In this document: piece after piece, positions 22,851 through 34,560 of the stretch
How positions within the stretch are numbered: position 1 is the first letter of the stretch
Layout: every line of letters begins with the position of its first letter
Source of the DNA: Ceratopteris richardii
Lineage: Eukaryota; Streptophyta; Polypodiopsida; Polypodiales; Pteridaceae
Assembly: GCA_020310875.1 (NCBI GenBank)
Contig: CM035428.1
Span: 109,211,245 to 109,275,244, forward strand
Length of the DNA: 64,000 nucleotides
Direction: 5' to 3'
Translations under genes and position numbers: made by a program
Notes under the pieces: generated by a model
Told to the model about the DNA's origin: nothing
Seen by the model: the letters and a program-made list of their open reading frames with translations, nothing else
Database searches by the model: none

Positions 22851-23590
22851 AATACTCCTTAAGCTCGAGGAGCCCCTGGATTGCACAAAATGGAGTTGGA
22901 AATATTAAAGAAATTATATACAATGGCTGTAGTGATGAAAAGCACTTTTTTAAAAATTAAAGTTTTGAAATTTTGTTGTGGCCCTATTGTGCACTTGTTC
23001 TCCTCTAAATTCCCTACCTACTTAAGCCTACATCTGAGCCTGCTCCTTCTCTTGGCTTTCTTCCCTCAAGCTTCCTTGTCTACTTAGGCTTCCTTGTATG
23101 CTTTTGCCACTAATATTGCCCCCTCTTGAGTCTATCATCCTTAATAGACCCTTTTTTTGCAGAGTGATCAAGGTAGTACTAGATGATATGTGCGACAAGT
23201 TCTTGCTCTTTGAAACGGAGTCCCCTTGGGAGATCTACTTCAAGATGTTTCCAATCAATAGTGCTTGGGACTTCGGGGTGAGGCATTCTATAATGTGTGT
23301 AGTATACGGCTTGTTCACATGCAAAGAGTTGTAGAAGGTGAGTGGGTTTTGAAATAAATACCTCAGAGTGGTGCTCCCAAAAATATGTTGTTAAAATATC
23401 TTTGAGGGTTTTCTTGTGACATGCAAGGAGGTACTTCACCCTTCAGTGATTTGCACAAATTTTCTTGAGGGATTTCGTGGTCCTTACTTCGTAAACTAGA
23501 TATAAATTTCCATTTCCAATGTGAGGCATGGATACATGGGGCACATGAACATTCCAAAAGGTCTTGAACACCACTAACATGAGGAAGTGC
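22846..23590. repeat. Dispersed repeat R1, copy 3
   Basis: Matches about 6225-6970 of R1 copy 2 in order and orientation. Relative to that copy the first 400 bases of the repeat are deleted at the junction with the LINE fragment. The minus-strand peptides at 23179-23439 resemble those at 6750-7082. The family was not identified. Confidence 0.6.
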
Positions 23591-24200
23591 ATGATCTCAT
23601 CATGATTCTTGTAATGTACAAGTTTATTACAAGGTTTGCTTGGAAGGTTTGTTGACTTTTCATGCTTCCCTTATGGGATTGAAAGAGCTGGTTCAGGGTT
23701 TATACATTTTATTTAGAGATGAAGATTTAACTAGGTTGTGGGACCATTTAGGTACCCAATCCAAGTTGTTTCCAAATTTCATGATGTGTGAGATACAACA
23801 ATTTTTCATCTAAATATAGAAGAGCTTGGGATGCCTACAAACTAAGAGCTTGTAGGAGGAAACTTGGGCTCTCAAGTAGGCCTTTGACACCCATATTTAC
23901 AAGCTATGTGGGTCTCCCTTCATCGACCACTTTGGTATCCAAATTTCAAGCACTCATGGTGGTTGATATCTCCCCTGCTTTGTTGATCGTCTCATCAGCT
24001 TCTCCCTTTGCTTCTTGGATGATGGCGTCAAACATGGTGGAACAATTAGTTGTTCACCCTTTTGTACACATATGTCAATGACATTCATGTGCAAATCCCG
24101 ATAGCAATAATACCTGATGGCATTAGTAGTATATCTTAAATCAACCAAGTCCTAATTGTCTTGACTATAGTACATTGTCTTAGCTCAGCCAAAATAGATG
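23591..24200. other. No recognisable feature
   Basis: Sequence between the end of the duplicated block and the first readable gypsy remains. Short open frames on either strand matched nothing I know. Confidence 0.5.
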
Positions 24201-24299
24201 GTCATCTATCAACTATGCCAGAAGAGGTATTCCTTTTCATTTTCCACATTGCTATGTGTTATCTAGAGACATCAAAGTGGGGAAGTACATTCAGAAGAT

Positions 24300-25420
24300 G
24301 AATCCTCTCCGCATCATCATTTCTAACCTAGCTTAGGCCCTGTCTTTTTAGCTTCATATGTTTGATGCATTCTAAGGCTTTAGCACGAGCCTCTTCTTGG
24401 ATTCTCTTCTCTTCCTCTTTATGCTTCTTAGCTACATTGATTCATTTAAGCATTTCATCTGCCAAGGGCTCTTCATAGAGCTTGACTCAAAAACCACTTA
24501 CATAATTAGGCAAGACGTCTCCTTCTAGGGTTGCTAATTGTACTACACCACTGGTGGATATTCTATTAATGATCATATGCCCATAGCCATGTTTCTCTAG
24601 TTTAAAAGCATGTTGCTTCAAAGTGTATACCAATACTAGGTTGCTGACTTTCATGCCTTTGTCTTTGACATGTGCATCGAAATAAGCCGTTTATCTTTTC
24701 TTGGTTGCATATATGCCTACTGCTACTCTCAACTTTGTCTCCCCTAAGCATTCTAAATCCATAGTCTTAGATGATAGCTCATGGCCTATCCATTGATGCT
24801 CTTCTTCATCCTTTAGGGTGGGTATCAAATAGTGTAATGGGACCACATAATTTTGGCCAAAAATAATTTGAAAGGGAGTTTCTTTGAGTACTATTTTATA
24901 GGAAGCTCATTATGCCCGTAACTATTTGTCATAGTTTGAAAATTTATAGTTTAGGATCTTAGTCAAGACGTTGCATAGGATACTATTTGTACATTTTGCA
25001 TGTCCATTTGCTTGTGGGTAGTATGATGTTGACTTCTTGTGAATCAACATGAAATCTTGTAACAAATATTCAATTACCTCATTCAAGAGGAGAGTTCCTT
25101 GATTGCTCACCAAATCTATGGGCAATCTGTATGAATACATTCTCAAATAAAAACTTCTTCATTGTTTGTGCATCATTCTTCCTAGTGCATCTCACTTGTA
25201 CCCATTTGGTAAGATACTATGTGTCTACAACTATGTATTCTGCATGGGAGCTTCTAGCTGGGGGGTTGATAGGACCTATGAAATTTATACATCATCTGAA
25301 GAATGCACATCCTCCCATCATGGGTCTCAGTGGAATCTCATCTTTTTGGACATGATATTGATCTTGTTGGCATGTGTCACACCTCTTCACATGGGTATGC
25401 ACATCCTTACGAAGAGTGGC
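24300..25420 (-). pseudogene. Gypsy integrase remains
   Basis: The minus strand reads a zinc-binding piece (HVKRCDTCQQ, near 25360-25400). A core segment follows with SNQGT and YYPQANGHAKCTN (24922-25146), then a C-terminal piece with TPFQIIFGQ and QLATLEGDVLPNYVSGF (about 24500-24890). In a working integrase these would bind and join LTR ends to target DNA. Frames shift several times between the pieces. Confidence 0.8.
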
Positions 25421-26641
25421 TAGCAAAGACCTATAAATAGTATAACATTGATCACTCTATCAGGTCCAAAGTGTCCTCTACCCACACCTCAGTGTACACT
25501 ATCTAATATGTTCAATTATTTACTTTTTTGTATGCATAGTCTCATATATCCATCTCTTTAATGCTTGTATAAACTATCACCAATTAGTGTATAGTCTTGA
25601 GCTTCTTGTTGTATACTACATCGGCATGCCAAAGTCATCTCCTGGGGAAATTTTCTCGAGCTTAGAAGTTCAACTAAAGGGCTACTCTAATAAGGTACAA
25701 GAGACATTTGATATAGAGTTTCATGTTCAAGTGGGGGTTTGCTAATAGAGGATGAGCAATCTTTGATCAACCCATAAACCTCCACTTCCTTTGTTGGCCT
25801 ATATACACCTAATTGCTTCAAATTTTGTAGGGTTTTGTGTTTTGAATGGTGTTGGCCTAATGCACCTACATATTCTAATTGAAACCATCTATCATGCTCT
25901 TCCTCTTTCGCACAACAAGCTAAGATGATTTGGTTAGTTTGCTTGTAAATACTGCATATGTGTATGTGTTATTCCTTTAAGTTGAGAATTTCTTCATCTT
26001 TAGTTCTTATCATAGGGTTATTGGGTCCGAATGTGAGGATGGGCACTAACTGTTTAGCCTAGTTTGGAACTACTTCAAGGTTGAAGAGGTATGCATTAAG
26101 AAGTTCATCTGATTCACCTTGTAGGAACTCTCCCAAAGTAAGTCATGAAGGGTGATCCACCCTAAGGTGGGTCTTGCCTTTCCTAACAACTACCCCAAAA
26201 TCATATTCCATTAGTAAGAGAAAATATTATACTAATGTGCATGTTTTGCAAGGTTTGTTCACCACATATAGTAAAGCTTAATGGTTTGTTAAAGAATTCA
26301 AGCTTATTTACAAGCAAAGTAATGTCTAAACTTGTTGATTGCATAGAACATGCCTAGCCTCTCTCTCTTATTGGTTATACAATTTCTTTCTACATAATTT
26401 AGTTGCCTACTAGAGAAGGTTGATGTTTCCTTCACCTATCAATTGTGCCAGCATGCATCCGTTAGCATAATTGGACACATCCACATGGACATGGAATGGC
26501 TTATTGTAGTCCAATGTTGCAAATGTAGGGGATGATCACAAGTTCCATTTTAGCTCCATGAATGATTTCTCAAATTCTTCATTCCAGTCAAAGTTTGTGA
26601 AAAGGTTCTATAGAGGCTCTTGCATACATGTGGATAAAACA

Positions 26642-27060
26642 TCAGTAGTTTCCACAATGACCCATAAAATATTGTACATCCTTAACCTTCCTAGGTCTTG
26701 GTAGCTTCACTACCACTCTCATTTTGTCTTCATCCGTCGATATTCCATTATTTGATATAATATGGCCCAAAATTTTTCCTCGCTTGAACATGAAAACACA
26801 TTTTTCTATGTTCAAGCACACTTGATATTCTCTACACTTGTCAAAGATTTGCATGAACTCTAGGGTGTGATTTTGTCTTATGTGGAAATGAGCAAACAAA
26901 GCATCCACATAAACTTCTAGATTCTTGCTCAAGAATTCCTTGAACACATGACACATGAGCCTTTGGAATGTAGCAATTGCATTGGTGAGTCAAAATGGCA
27001 TCACACAAAATGCAAAGATTCTCCATTTTGTTGCAAAAGAAGTATTATGTGATCCTTTGG
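26642..27060 (-). pseudogene. Gypsy reverse transcriptase remains
   Basis: The minus strand reads, across one frameshift near 26950, the LTNA..F block, then VFKEFLSKNLEVYVDALF and YQVCLNIEKCVF, then GKILGHIISNNGI. The polymerase motif YVDD has become YVDA, which alone would inactivate the enzyme. Confidence 0.85.
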
Positions 27061-27508
27061 GGCTATGCATACTTGATTGTAACCTAAAAATCCATCAAGG
27101 AAGTTGGGATCACATTCCTCAATGATGGGTTCACACATGAATATAGAAATTTCATAACCATCTTCATTACAATGTGGGATCCATTATTCTTCATTTACCA
27201 CTATGTCCATCATACTTAAGATTTCTACCAAACCATGTTCTTTATCTAGAAAGATCATAGGCATGTAGGCTGGGTCTTGAAATAATATGTGGTTCCCTAT
27301 GTCTATTGTGTATCTCGCATCTATTCTCTTTTCTTCTTCTCCTACAAGTTTATGCATCCATAGGTGTATGTCCTCATACACCCATGAGGGATCTGATCCT
27401 ATGGAGTGTACCAATTTAGTGTCTTTCTGTTTTATGGATAGTATTCCATTGCAAGGGTGGTACATCTCTATGTGAATATTCTTTGAGGTTCACCTTGGTA
27501 ACTACATA

Positions 27509-27842
27509 TTATAAGTACAAGGAATCAGTTCCCCAATCCTGCACTATTTGTAATTTTTTTATGAATGTTCTACCAAAAATCATCTCATAGACATTATTCT
27601 TTCCAAATTTGCATATGGAAAAGGTGTACTCAAACTCCACACCACAAGTAGTGAGAGTTATGCCTTCTAACAATCCTAGAGGCTCCTCTATGTATCTGTT
27701 TTCCATTTGCAGCTTCATTCACATGGGTCTTAGAAAGTTGGTTTTCCCCAATAATTAAGGAAGTGGTGGCATTGGAAACACTTGCTATTGAATCTCGGAT
27801 TGCCTTTGTCGTGCACCGTTGATATGTTATAGGAAGATACAT
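27509..27842 (-). pseudogene. Gypsy protease region remains
   Basis: Contains the flap-to-C-terminus pattern seen in plant gypsy proteases, around EPLGLLEGITLTTCGVEFEY and then YEMIFGRTFIKKLQIVQDWG. The catalytic D-S/T-G was not located with confidence. A linker homologous to 31913-32560 follows at 27184-27480. Confidence 0.6.
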
Positions 27843-28181
27843 GTTTTATTCTTCTCCTCCACTTATATACCCTATCATATTTATGCATATTTTCAATACT
27901 TTTCTCTATGATCTTATCGGAGAGTAGGAATTAGCAACTTCTGGAATTGATCTGCTACATGCTTCCACAATTGTGGTTTGATTTTGAGTAGTTCTTCTAA
28001 AGTGAGGTGGCACTCCACTTTAGTATTCTTAACTACTTATGTGTTCCTAGGTAGAACATCTTCTTTTTTTCTAATCATTATTGCGAGAGCTCTCATTTGA
28101 ACAAAATTTGATTCCTAAGGGCATGTGAAATGAGGCAATTCTTGCACTGAATTAGATTCGAAGTCTAATCATTCACGTGAT

Positions 28182-28440
28182 TCACCTCTTCTTGCTCTCC
28201 ATCGATATGGGAATGTCCTCAGGAAATTGATCATGAAGATCATCTACTTCTTGAATTGGATGAGGATCATCTCTCCTTGGCCCATTTTTCCTCTTGCATT
28301 CAAACTCTTGGGAGTACCAATTTATATAAGGAAGGAATTTCATTCTCCTTACAGTTGGGAACCTAAGCTTTTGATGGACGTAAGCTTTATTTTTTGCTTC
28401 CACTATCTTGACCCTCTTGTGTTTCCAAACTTTGTGGTTT
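28182..28440 (-). pseudogene. Gypsy gag-pol linker fragment
   Basis: An open stretch of 73 residues with FLPYINWYSQEFECKRKNG lies upstream (on the minus strand) of the protease region. Position suggests gag or the gag-protease linker. No known motif was seen in it. Confidence 0.4.
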
Positions 28441-28700
28441 AGCCACCAATTGCTCTAATCCCTTCAATAGTCCTTCGAAGTTTAAATCTGGTTTCACTGA
28501 GTCTTTTTGGTTGAGAAGACTACTTGCATCGAACATTTCTTTTGCTAATTCTACTATGTTTGCACATGGCTAGGTCTTTTCAATCTCTAAGTCAGCTCCA
28601 CGATAATATTTATCTATCTTAGCTACATTTAGTCCTTCCTTAAGTCAAACATGATAGGCTTTGAACATCATGGCCAAGCCTTCTTGAGTTGGATCAGTTA

Positions 28701-29220
28701 AGACCGATCTTTCTCCGGGTTGAGGTGGGATGGATGTTGGGTGTGTTAAAGAGGGGTTTTGAGATGAGATTTCTACAACTTTTGTTTTTGTTTTCCTTAA
28801 GGCTTTCTTCTATCTCACTCGATTTTTTAGCTTGCTGCCTTTTCATCCTTTCATGGCTATCCTTCCAAGTTCTAGTTCTCTTTTTGCGGATGCCTTCTGA
28901 TTCACTAATCTCAAATTTCTTTCCCCATTCCTTTTCTAGAGTTTTTTATAGGGTTTGTGCTCTAATGACTACCTGTACAAGGAGTTGGAAGACCAAGCTT
29001 ACACTATGCTTGAGGTGGATAAGCTCTACATCTGAAATTTATCATTTGAATTGTGTCAAAGTTTCCCACTGAAGAGCTTTTTAATTCTACTCATTTTTTT
29101 GGTATTTTTCATAAGGCTTTTTTATGGATCGTTTATCAATGTAAAAGCCTAAAAGAAACTTAGCTGTGGTATGAGCATCATTTTTTCTAATAGCCTTTGC
29201 CTCTAAGAAATCCATCCATT
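28701..29220. other. No clear feature
   Basis: Probably the upstream part of gypsy copy 1 or the junction with the copia fragment; no domain readable on either strand. Confidence 0.4.
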
Positions 29221-29616
29221 TAAGAAAGCATTCTTTACATCAAGTTGATAGAGCTTCCAATTTCTAGATGCAGCAAGAGTAATGAGAACCCTAATTGTAG
29301 GCATTTTTGCAATAGGAGAGAAAGTCTCCTCATAATCAATACAATGAGTTTGAGCAAACCCTTTAGCAACTAACCTTGCTTTATGTCTATTTATACTTCC
29401 ATCTGGATTCCTCTTGATTTTTTATATCCATCGAGATCCGATTTCCTTCATAGATGGCTTGTTAGGTACAAGCTCCCAAGTGACATTCTCCTTCACGGCT
29501 TCCATTTCTTCATCCATTGCATCTCTCCAAGCTTTCTTGCTTTGTGCTTCTTCAAATGTGGTAGGTTCTTCATTGGTTGAATCCTTTGCAATGTAGATTG
29601 AGTGCTTGGTGACCAA
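29220..29616 (-). pseudogene. Copia C2 reverse transcriptase, N-terminal part
   Basis: The minus strand reads AWRDAMDEEMEAVKENVTWEL, then [38 protein letters not shown] and [11 protein letters not shown] before the frame is lost. One stop (TAG) sits after GSRWI. The catalytic YVDD region is not present. In a complete element this domain copies element RNA into DNA. Confidence 0.8.
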
Positions 29617-29747
29617 ATAAGTATCATAACCATACCTCTCTGGTTTCTTCTTCTCCCTTGAAGACCTTCTAAGTGGTTGATGTGAGCTCGAAAAGTTACA
29701 TCTCTACTCACAGAAAATCCTTTATGGGGTGGATTGTACAATCTATA

Positions 29748-30440
29748 TCATTTTTGGTTTTGGTCATAACCAATAAATATGCACTTCGCTGCCTTGGGAT
29801 CCATTTTCCCTCTTACTTGAGAAGAAATGTGAGCATAGGCTAAGCATCCAAAGGTTTTACAATGCTCTAGACTAGGTCTTCTTCCATTCCACACTTCATA
29901 TGGAGTGGTTCCATCTAGTGATTTAGATGGGAGTCTATTTATGAGATATGTGGCTATAGACACAACCTTTTCCCATAGGTAGTTTGGCAATCCCTTTCAT
30001 TGAGCATGGACCTTCTGGCTTCAACAATAGCTCTATTTCTCCTCTCTGCTACACCATTGAGTTTGGGTGTATAGTGGTGACTTCCCTTTTACTGCCTCTT
30101 TCATGCAAGTAGGCATCAAATTCAGAAGAGAAGTATTCTCCTCCACCATATGATCTGAGTCTTTTCAAAGTTCTACCTATTTGATTTTCAACAAGAGCAA
30201 CATAGGCTTCTTAAAGCAATCAAGAACTTCATCATTGTGCTTCATGAAAAACAAAATGATCCACCTGCTACAATCATCTATGAAAGACACATAATATCTT
30301 GAGCCTAATATAGATGGCTCCTTACTAGGACCCCACATATCTATGTGCACTAGATTCAAAAGATTTGATACACATATCCCTTCCTATTGAAAGGTTGCCT
30401 ATGAGCCTTGCAGAATTGACAAGCTTCACACTTATAAATC
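29748..30440 (-). pseudogene. Copia C2 integrase remains
   Basis: A zinc-binding part (CEACQFCKAHRQPF, about 30390-30440) is followed by the first catalytic Asp in HIDMWGP and then SFIDDCSRW (30177-30359). The C-terminal part with LINRLPSKSLDGTTPYEVW and FGCLAYAHI is at 29748-29990. Frames shift between them. Confidence 0.8.
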
Positions 30441-31046
30441 ATGTGTTGCCTTGTGATATTAGGCAAACCAAGTACACTTTGGTCCCTATAAATTTGTTTG
30501 AGTGTCCTCTCACCAATGTGAGCAAGAATTTTGTGCCATATCTCCTACCGAGTGCTTTGTATCATCTGGTGTTTGCACTTCATGTTTGTTGTGAGGATAT
30601 TCCAAATCAGAAAAGTAAAGCCACATTTCTTGCTATATGATTTGAGCATCCCACATCAATGTAAAAGATGTGTTCATCATCCTTACCCTTCTTCACTAAT
30701 AGATCATAATCAATAATGAATCTTCTTGACTTTGGTCCTCTACATAGTTATTGTAATCTCTCCTTCCTCTATGGCCACTTTGATAGTTGTTGTTGTTGTA
30801 GTTGTTGTTGTAGCCTCCATTGTATCTACCTCACTTTGATCCATAGCCAGCTCTATTGAATCCTCATCCTCTTGAGTTCCTCAAGTTCCTGAAACATTCT
30901 TCAGTAGTATGATTAGATAAGCCACATATATTGCAAGGTTGAGATGATTTGAATCTCCCACTACCTTGCTTTCCACCTCTAGCTCTTCCTCTACCTGCAC
31001 AGTTTTCTTGGAAAGAGCTACCTTCATCTTCATCCTTCTTATTCTT

Positions 31047-31726
31047 TCACTTGTCCTTGGCCCTAGCTTTATCAAAATATAAGTCAAAAGTTTGATTACC
31101 TCTTGAGGACTCACCACCTTTGCTAATCTTTGCTTCATTAGTGAAGAGTTCACCCATGAGTGCGTTGAGGTCGGGTACATGCATATCCATGTACAAATCC
31201 ATGGCTGTTGTGAAGGACTCCCACTTGTCATCTGCTTTGATTCCATTTATGATTTGTCTAATGATTTTTTCCTCTTCAATTACCTCTCCAATGCTTCCAA
31301 GTTGATCTAAAATCTCCTTCATCTTTGTGACATAATCAATCACACTTTGCTTGGGGCTTTTCCTCATTGTTGTGAACTCCATCCACAATTGGTTCTTTCT
31401 TGCTTCAGTGTTGGAGGAGAAGAAAGAAGCAAGTGCATTCCAAGTCTCTCTTGATGTCTTGCATCCCTTGACATGAGGTAAAAGAAAATCAGGATTGAAT
31501 TTAGAATAAAGGACCTTGCAAGTGCATTCTTTGAACACCAATTTGAAAGTCTTTTCTCTTCTTCATGTGCTAGTTGTCCTTTGCTCCTCATGATTGGCAT
31601 AGCTTCATCTCTAGATGTGTATCCAAATAGATTCCTTCCTTGAAGATAAGCCTCCATCCTTAGAGACCATGGTGGGTAGCTTTTTCGATCCAATATGTCA
31701 ACTGTTGATGGAAATCCATCTCCCAT
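31047..31726 (-). pseudogene. Copia C2 gag
   Basis: The minus strand starts at about 31726 with an N-terminal domain (LDRKSYPPWSLRMEAYLQGR). It shifts frame near 31500 and continues through TWNALASFFSSNT, MEFTTMRKSPKQSVIDYV and INGIKADDKWESF to 31047. This is the copia gag (UBN2-like) pattern. Gag forms the particle in which element RNA is reverse transcribed. A CCHC knuckle lies further downstream. Confidence 0.75.
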
Positions 31727-31739
31727 GTTGATTGACTAT

Positions 31740-31751
31740 GCCCTGATACCA
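31740..31751 (-). other. Primer-binding site of copia C2
   Basis: Reads TGGTATCAGGGC on the minus strand, one base different from the iMet-type site of copia C1. Confidence 0.65.
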
Positions 31752-31753
31752 TT

Positions 31754-31894
31754 GTAAAGAGAGATGGTGCATGCAATTCCAAGAGAACACATCTCTATAT
31801 TCTCTCAATAGATATGTCAACTCTTGCTCTTCTTCATCACTTAGGTGGTTCCCTATGTATGTGATTCTCTCCATCCTCTATTCTCACTACTACA
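31754..31894 (-). repeat. Candidate short 5' LTR of copia C2
   Basis: On the minus strand it would start TGTAGTAG and end CTTTACA, two bases before the PBS. That gives about 141 bases with matching TGTA/TACA ends. No second copy is present to confirm it, and the LTR could instead be truncated by the gypsy fragment at about 31900. Confidence 0.35.
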
Positions 31895-31899
31895 AATTT

Positions 31900-32572
31900 C
31901 TTGCTCTAATCCTTATTCTTGTAAGCTTCTCCCATGAGCTCTTATCTTCTTGGCCTTCTCATCATTTTTCATATTTGATTTCATATTTCTTGAAGTTATT
32001 AGGTACTTCAAACAAGGGTTCTTCTTCTCCCTATCTCGAGGTCTTCTTTTGTGTTTCTTTTTTTGGATTCCATGATCTACTTGTGTATCTAACAATACAT
32101 TGTTCTTACAATCCCTTTGTTCATGAGTTTTAGCATCTATCAAGTACATGTATTCTTTCTCCAACAAGTAAAACTGGTCCATCATGATGGATTCTAAGTC
32201 CTTATCATCGTCTTCTTCACATGTCTCTATACTAGGCTCACATCCTTCAATTATGGGTTCGCACATGACCACAAAGATGTCATAGTCATCCTCATCATAA
32301 TGGGAATTCCATTGTTGTTCATTCACTACTATGTCCACCATTGCTAGGACTCCTACCCAATCATGAAGTTCAAACTCTTCATCTAGAAAGATCATAAGTG
32401 CATAGGTGTGGTCTTGAAGTGATCCTTGGTTTTGTGATGATCCTATGTCTTTGGCTTCTATTCTCTTCTACTCTTCCTCTGCAAGCTTATGCATCCATAA
32501 TGGGGTGTCCTCATGAACCCATGGAGGGTCTGAGCCTATGGAGTGCACCTATTCACTATCATCTTGTGTCTT
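31900..32572 (-). pseudogene. Ty3/gypsy copy 2 fragment (protease-RT linker region)
   Basis: The minus strand reads MIFLDEEFE...MVDIVVNEQQW, homologous to 27184-27280. The DNA at 32430-32560 matches 27290-27430 ('tttatgcatccata', 'tgtcctcat', 'tatggagtg'). Because both places carry the same segment, this is a second copy and not a displaced part of the first. Its 160-residue open stretch is acidic then basic. Both ends are cut by copia fragments. Confidence 0.7.
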
Positions 32573-32627
32573 ATGGAAATAGAATTTTCAACAAATGCCA
32601 CATCTCAACTCACAATACTTGTGTTCA

Positions 32628-33480
32628 TCAATGGATGGTACAAATGATATCTCTTATCAACACTAGAACCAACAAATATACATTTCCTTGCTTTGTCATC
32701 AAGTTTGTGACATTTTGTGATGGCATAAGAGCATATGCCAAACAACCAAACATGCATATATGACTAACCATAGGCTTATGTCCATTCCAAGCCTTATAAG
32801 GAGTGATGACTCTCAATGCTTTTGTAGGGAAGTGATTCAACACATAGTTTGCACACATGACTACTTCCATCCAAAACTTATCAAGAAGATGCTTTCCTTT
32901 AGCCATACATCATGCCATTTCAAGGACAAATCTATTTTTATGCTTGACAACACCATTCTATTGAGATGTATATGTCGCCATACATTGGTGTGAAATACCT
33001 CTTTCACAAAAAAAGAATTAAACGCATGTGACATGCTTTCACCACGACGATCTATGCATATAATCAAAATCTTGTTTGAAGAAAAATTTTCAGCCATAGC
33101 TAAAAATGCTTTGAATCAACAAAATACCTCATTCTTTGCTTGCATAGGATACACCCATGTATGGCGAGTAGCATCATAAATGAAGGTAACAAAATATACA
33201 TGCTTCCCAAAAGATGGAGTTTTGATGGGACCACATGCATCACTATGGACAAGCTACAATTTTCTTGTAGTATGTGTATGAATATCTTTTGGAAAAGAAG
33301 TAGGATGAATTTTCCTAAGAATGCAGCCTTCACATGCATGCTTTTGGATGGAATCAAGTTTTGGAAAACCAATTACCATGTCCTTCTTTTGTACTAAAGC
33401 AAACAATTGAATTTCAAGTGACCAAAATGAGCATGCCAAAGCTCCATTTCAGCCATGGAAAAAGTATGAGCAACCAAGGC
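32628..33480 (-). pseudogene. Copia C3 integrase remains
   Basis: The minus strand reads an HHCC zinc domain (LWHAHFGHLKF then KHACEGCILRK), core pieces, and the C-terminal part with YVLNHFPTKALRVITPYKAW and FGCLAYALMPSQ. There are at least three frameshifts, and the catalytic triad is not continuous. Confidence 0.75.
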
Positions 33481-33633
33481 ATTTGAGGCAACCCTATTAA
33501 ATGTATCCAAGTGATAGAAACCAATACATAATATACTGGACATCATGATAATATCACTGTTGTTGAAATCATAAACCATACACTTATCATCAACAAAATG
33601 TACATGAAGTCCAACTTTGGCAATCAACGGAAC

Positions 33634-34101
33634 TCAACTTGAGTTCTTCTTGATACTAGGTACATGCAATGCAATTTTTAAGAGAATTGCACCTCCATTT
33701 GTAGTCATAAGCTCAATTTCTCCTACTCCAAGGATAGTATAAGAGGCATTGCTTGCACACACCACATGTCCTCCTTTGGGTGCATGTCTCAAAGATGCAA
33801 AAAACCTTTTGTATGAAGTTATGTGCTTTGAAGCACCACTATCAAAGAACCAATTAGAATCAACCTCATCCACAACCATACGTTTAGAATGCAATGCATC
33901 ATAATGATGTAACAACACATGCCCAAAAATCTTTAGCCATGTTGTCTTCATCATTCTTTGCATTTGCTGAATCTTGAGCAATAGGCATACCGAATTCCTT
34001 CTTCTTCTCATTACATGTAGCAAGCTTTCTACACTCATCAATAGTATGACCAGCCTTTTAGAAATATTTGCATCTCTTCTTCGTTTGAAAATAACCATCA
34101 A
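33634..34101 (-). pseudogene. Copia C3 zinc knuckle and protease
   Basis: The minus strand reads NWFFDSGASKHIT, the copia aspartic protease motif with DSG, and continues to the HVPSIKKNSS segment before integrase. The preceding knuckle keeps KAGHTIDEC in another frame, but its second cysteine position reads F followed by a stop. Confidence 0.8.
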
Positions 34102-34423
34102 TAGAGGAATGCATGGAAGAGGAAGGTTGAGGCTTTGGTTTTGATGAACCCAAAGTTGAACTATACTTGCTTATTCCTTTTTGTGAGATAGCAAGTGCTT
34201 GTGTTCCCTCAATCAAACAACTCCTATTCACTCTAGATTGCTCCTCTTGCAAAAGAAGAGACACAACCTCATCAAATGCATACATATTGGGATTCCCTTT
34301 TTCCACCAAATGGAGTGTAGTGGAAAAGCATACTACAGATTTCATGCATCTGTTCTCCTCGATATTTGAAAGAAGTTGAACATTCACTAAGGGCAATTCC
34401 TCCAATTCATGTGGATGAAACAC
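34058..34423 (-). pseudogene. Copia C3 gag, C-terminal part
   Basis: Open for 121 residues with ELEELPLVNVQLLSNIEEN and a basic, serine-rich tail leading to KKRCKYF, the start of the knuckle. Assignment rests on position directly upstream of the knuckle and protease. Confidence 0.55.
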
Positions 34424-34560
34424 TTGCCCATTGTTGTATTGACTTCATGAGGAACAAGATCTATTGTGTACCAAAGATTTCATGTGCTCCATATGATAGT
34501 TAAGCATTCAATACCTGAGTCGTAGCTCCATTTCTTATATTTCTAGATGTTAGTCCAAGG

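Larger units (their letters stand above)
24250..28700 (-). mobile_element. Ty3/gypsy retrotransposon copy 1, decayed, minus strand
   Basis: On the minus strand, from high to low coordinates: a gag-like or gag-pol linker region (28182-28440), protease region (27509-27842), reverse transcriptase (26642-27060), RNase H and integrase zinc region (about 25300-26300), integrase core (24922-25146) and integrase C-terminus (24300-24900). This protease-RT-RNase H-integrase order defines gypsy. No LTR pair was identified. Stops and frameshifts are frequent throughout, so it is an old dead copy. Confidence 0.8.
29220..31894 (-). mobile_element. Ty1/copia retrotransposon C2, 3'-truncated, minus strand
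   Basis: From high to low coordinates it carries a short LTR (31754-31894), PBS (31740-31751), gag (31047-31726), zinc knuckle (about 30890-30950), integrase (29748-30440) and the start of RT (29220-29616). Integrase before RT marks it as copia. The element stops inside RT after [11 protein letters not shown]; the rest of RT, RNase H and the 3' LTR are missing. Frameshifts throughout. Confidence 0.8.
32575..34560 (-). mobile_element. Ty1/copia retrotransposon C3, truncated, minus strand
   Basis: From high to low coordinates it holds gag C-terminal part (34058-34423), a damaged CCHC knuckle, protease (33634-33900), integrase zinc domain (33254-33480) and integrase core to C-terminus (32628-33100). 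RT and RNase H are absent because the element ends abruptly against gypsy copy 2 near 32575. No LTR was found. It differs from C2 in sequence and is a different copia lineage or an older copy. Confidence 0.8.

Noticed and set aside
24250-32572. One gypsy element split by a copia insertion
   Set aside because: The linker segment at 27.2-27.5 kb is repeated at 32.3-32.6 kb, so there are two gypsy copies and not one interrupted element.
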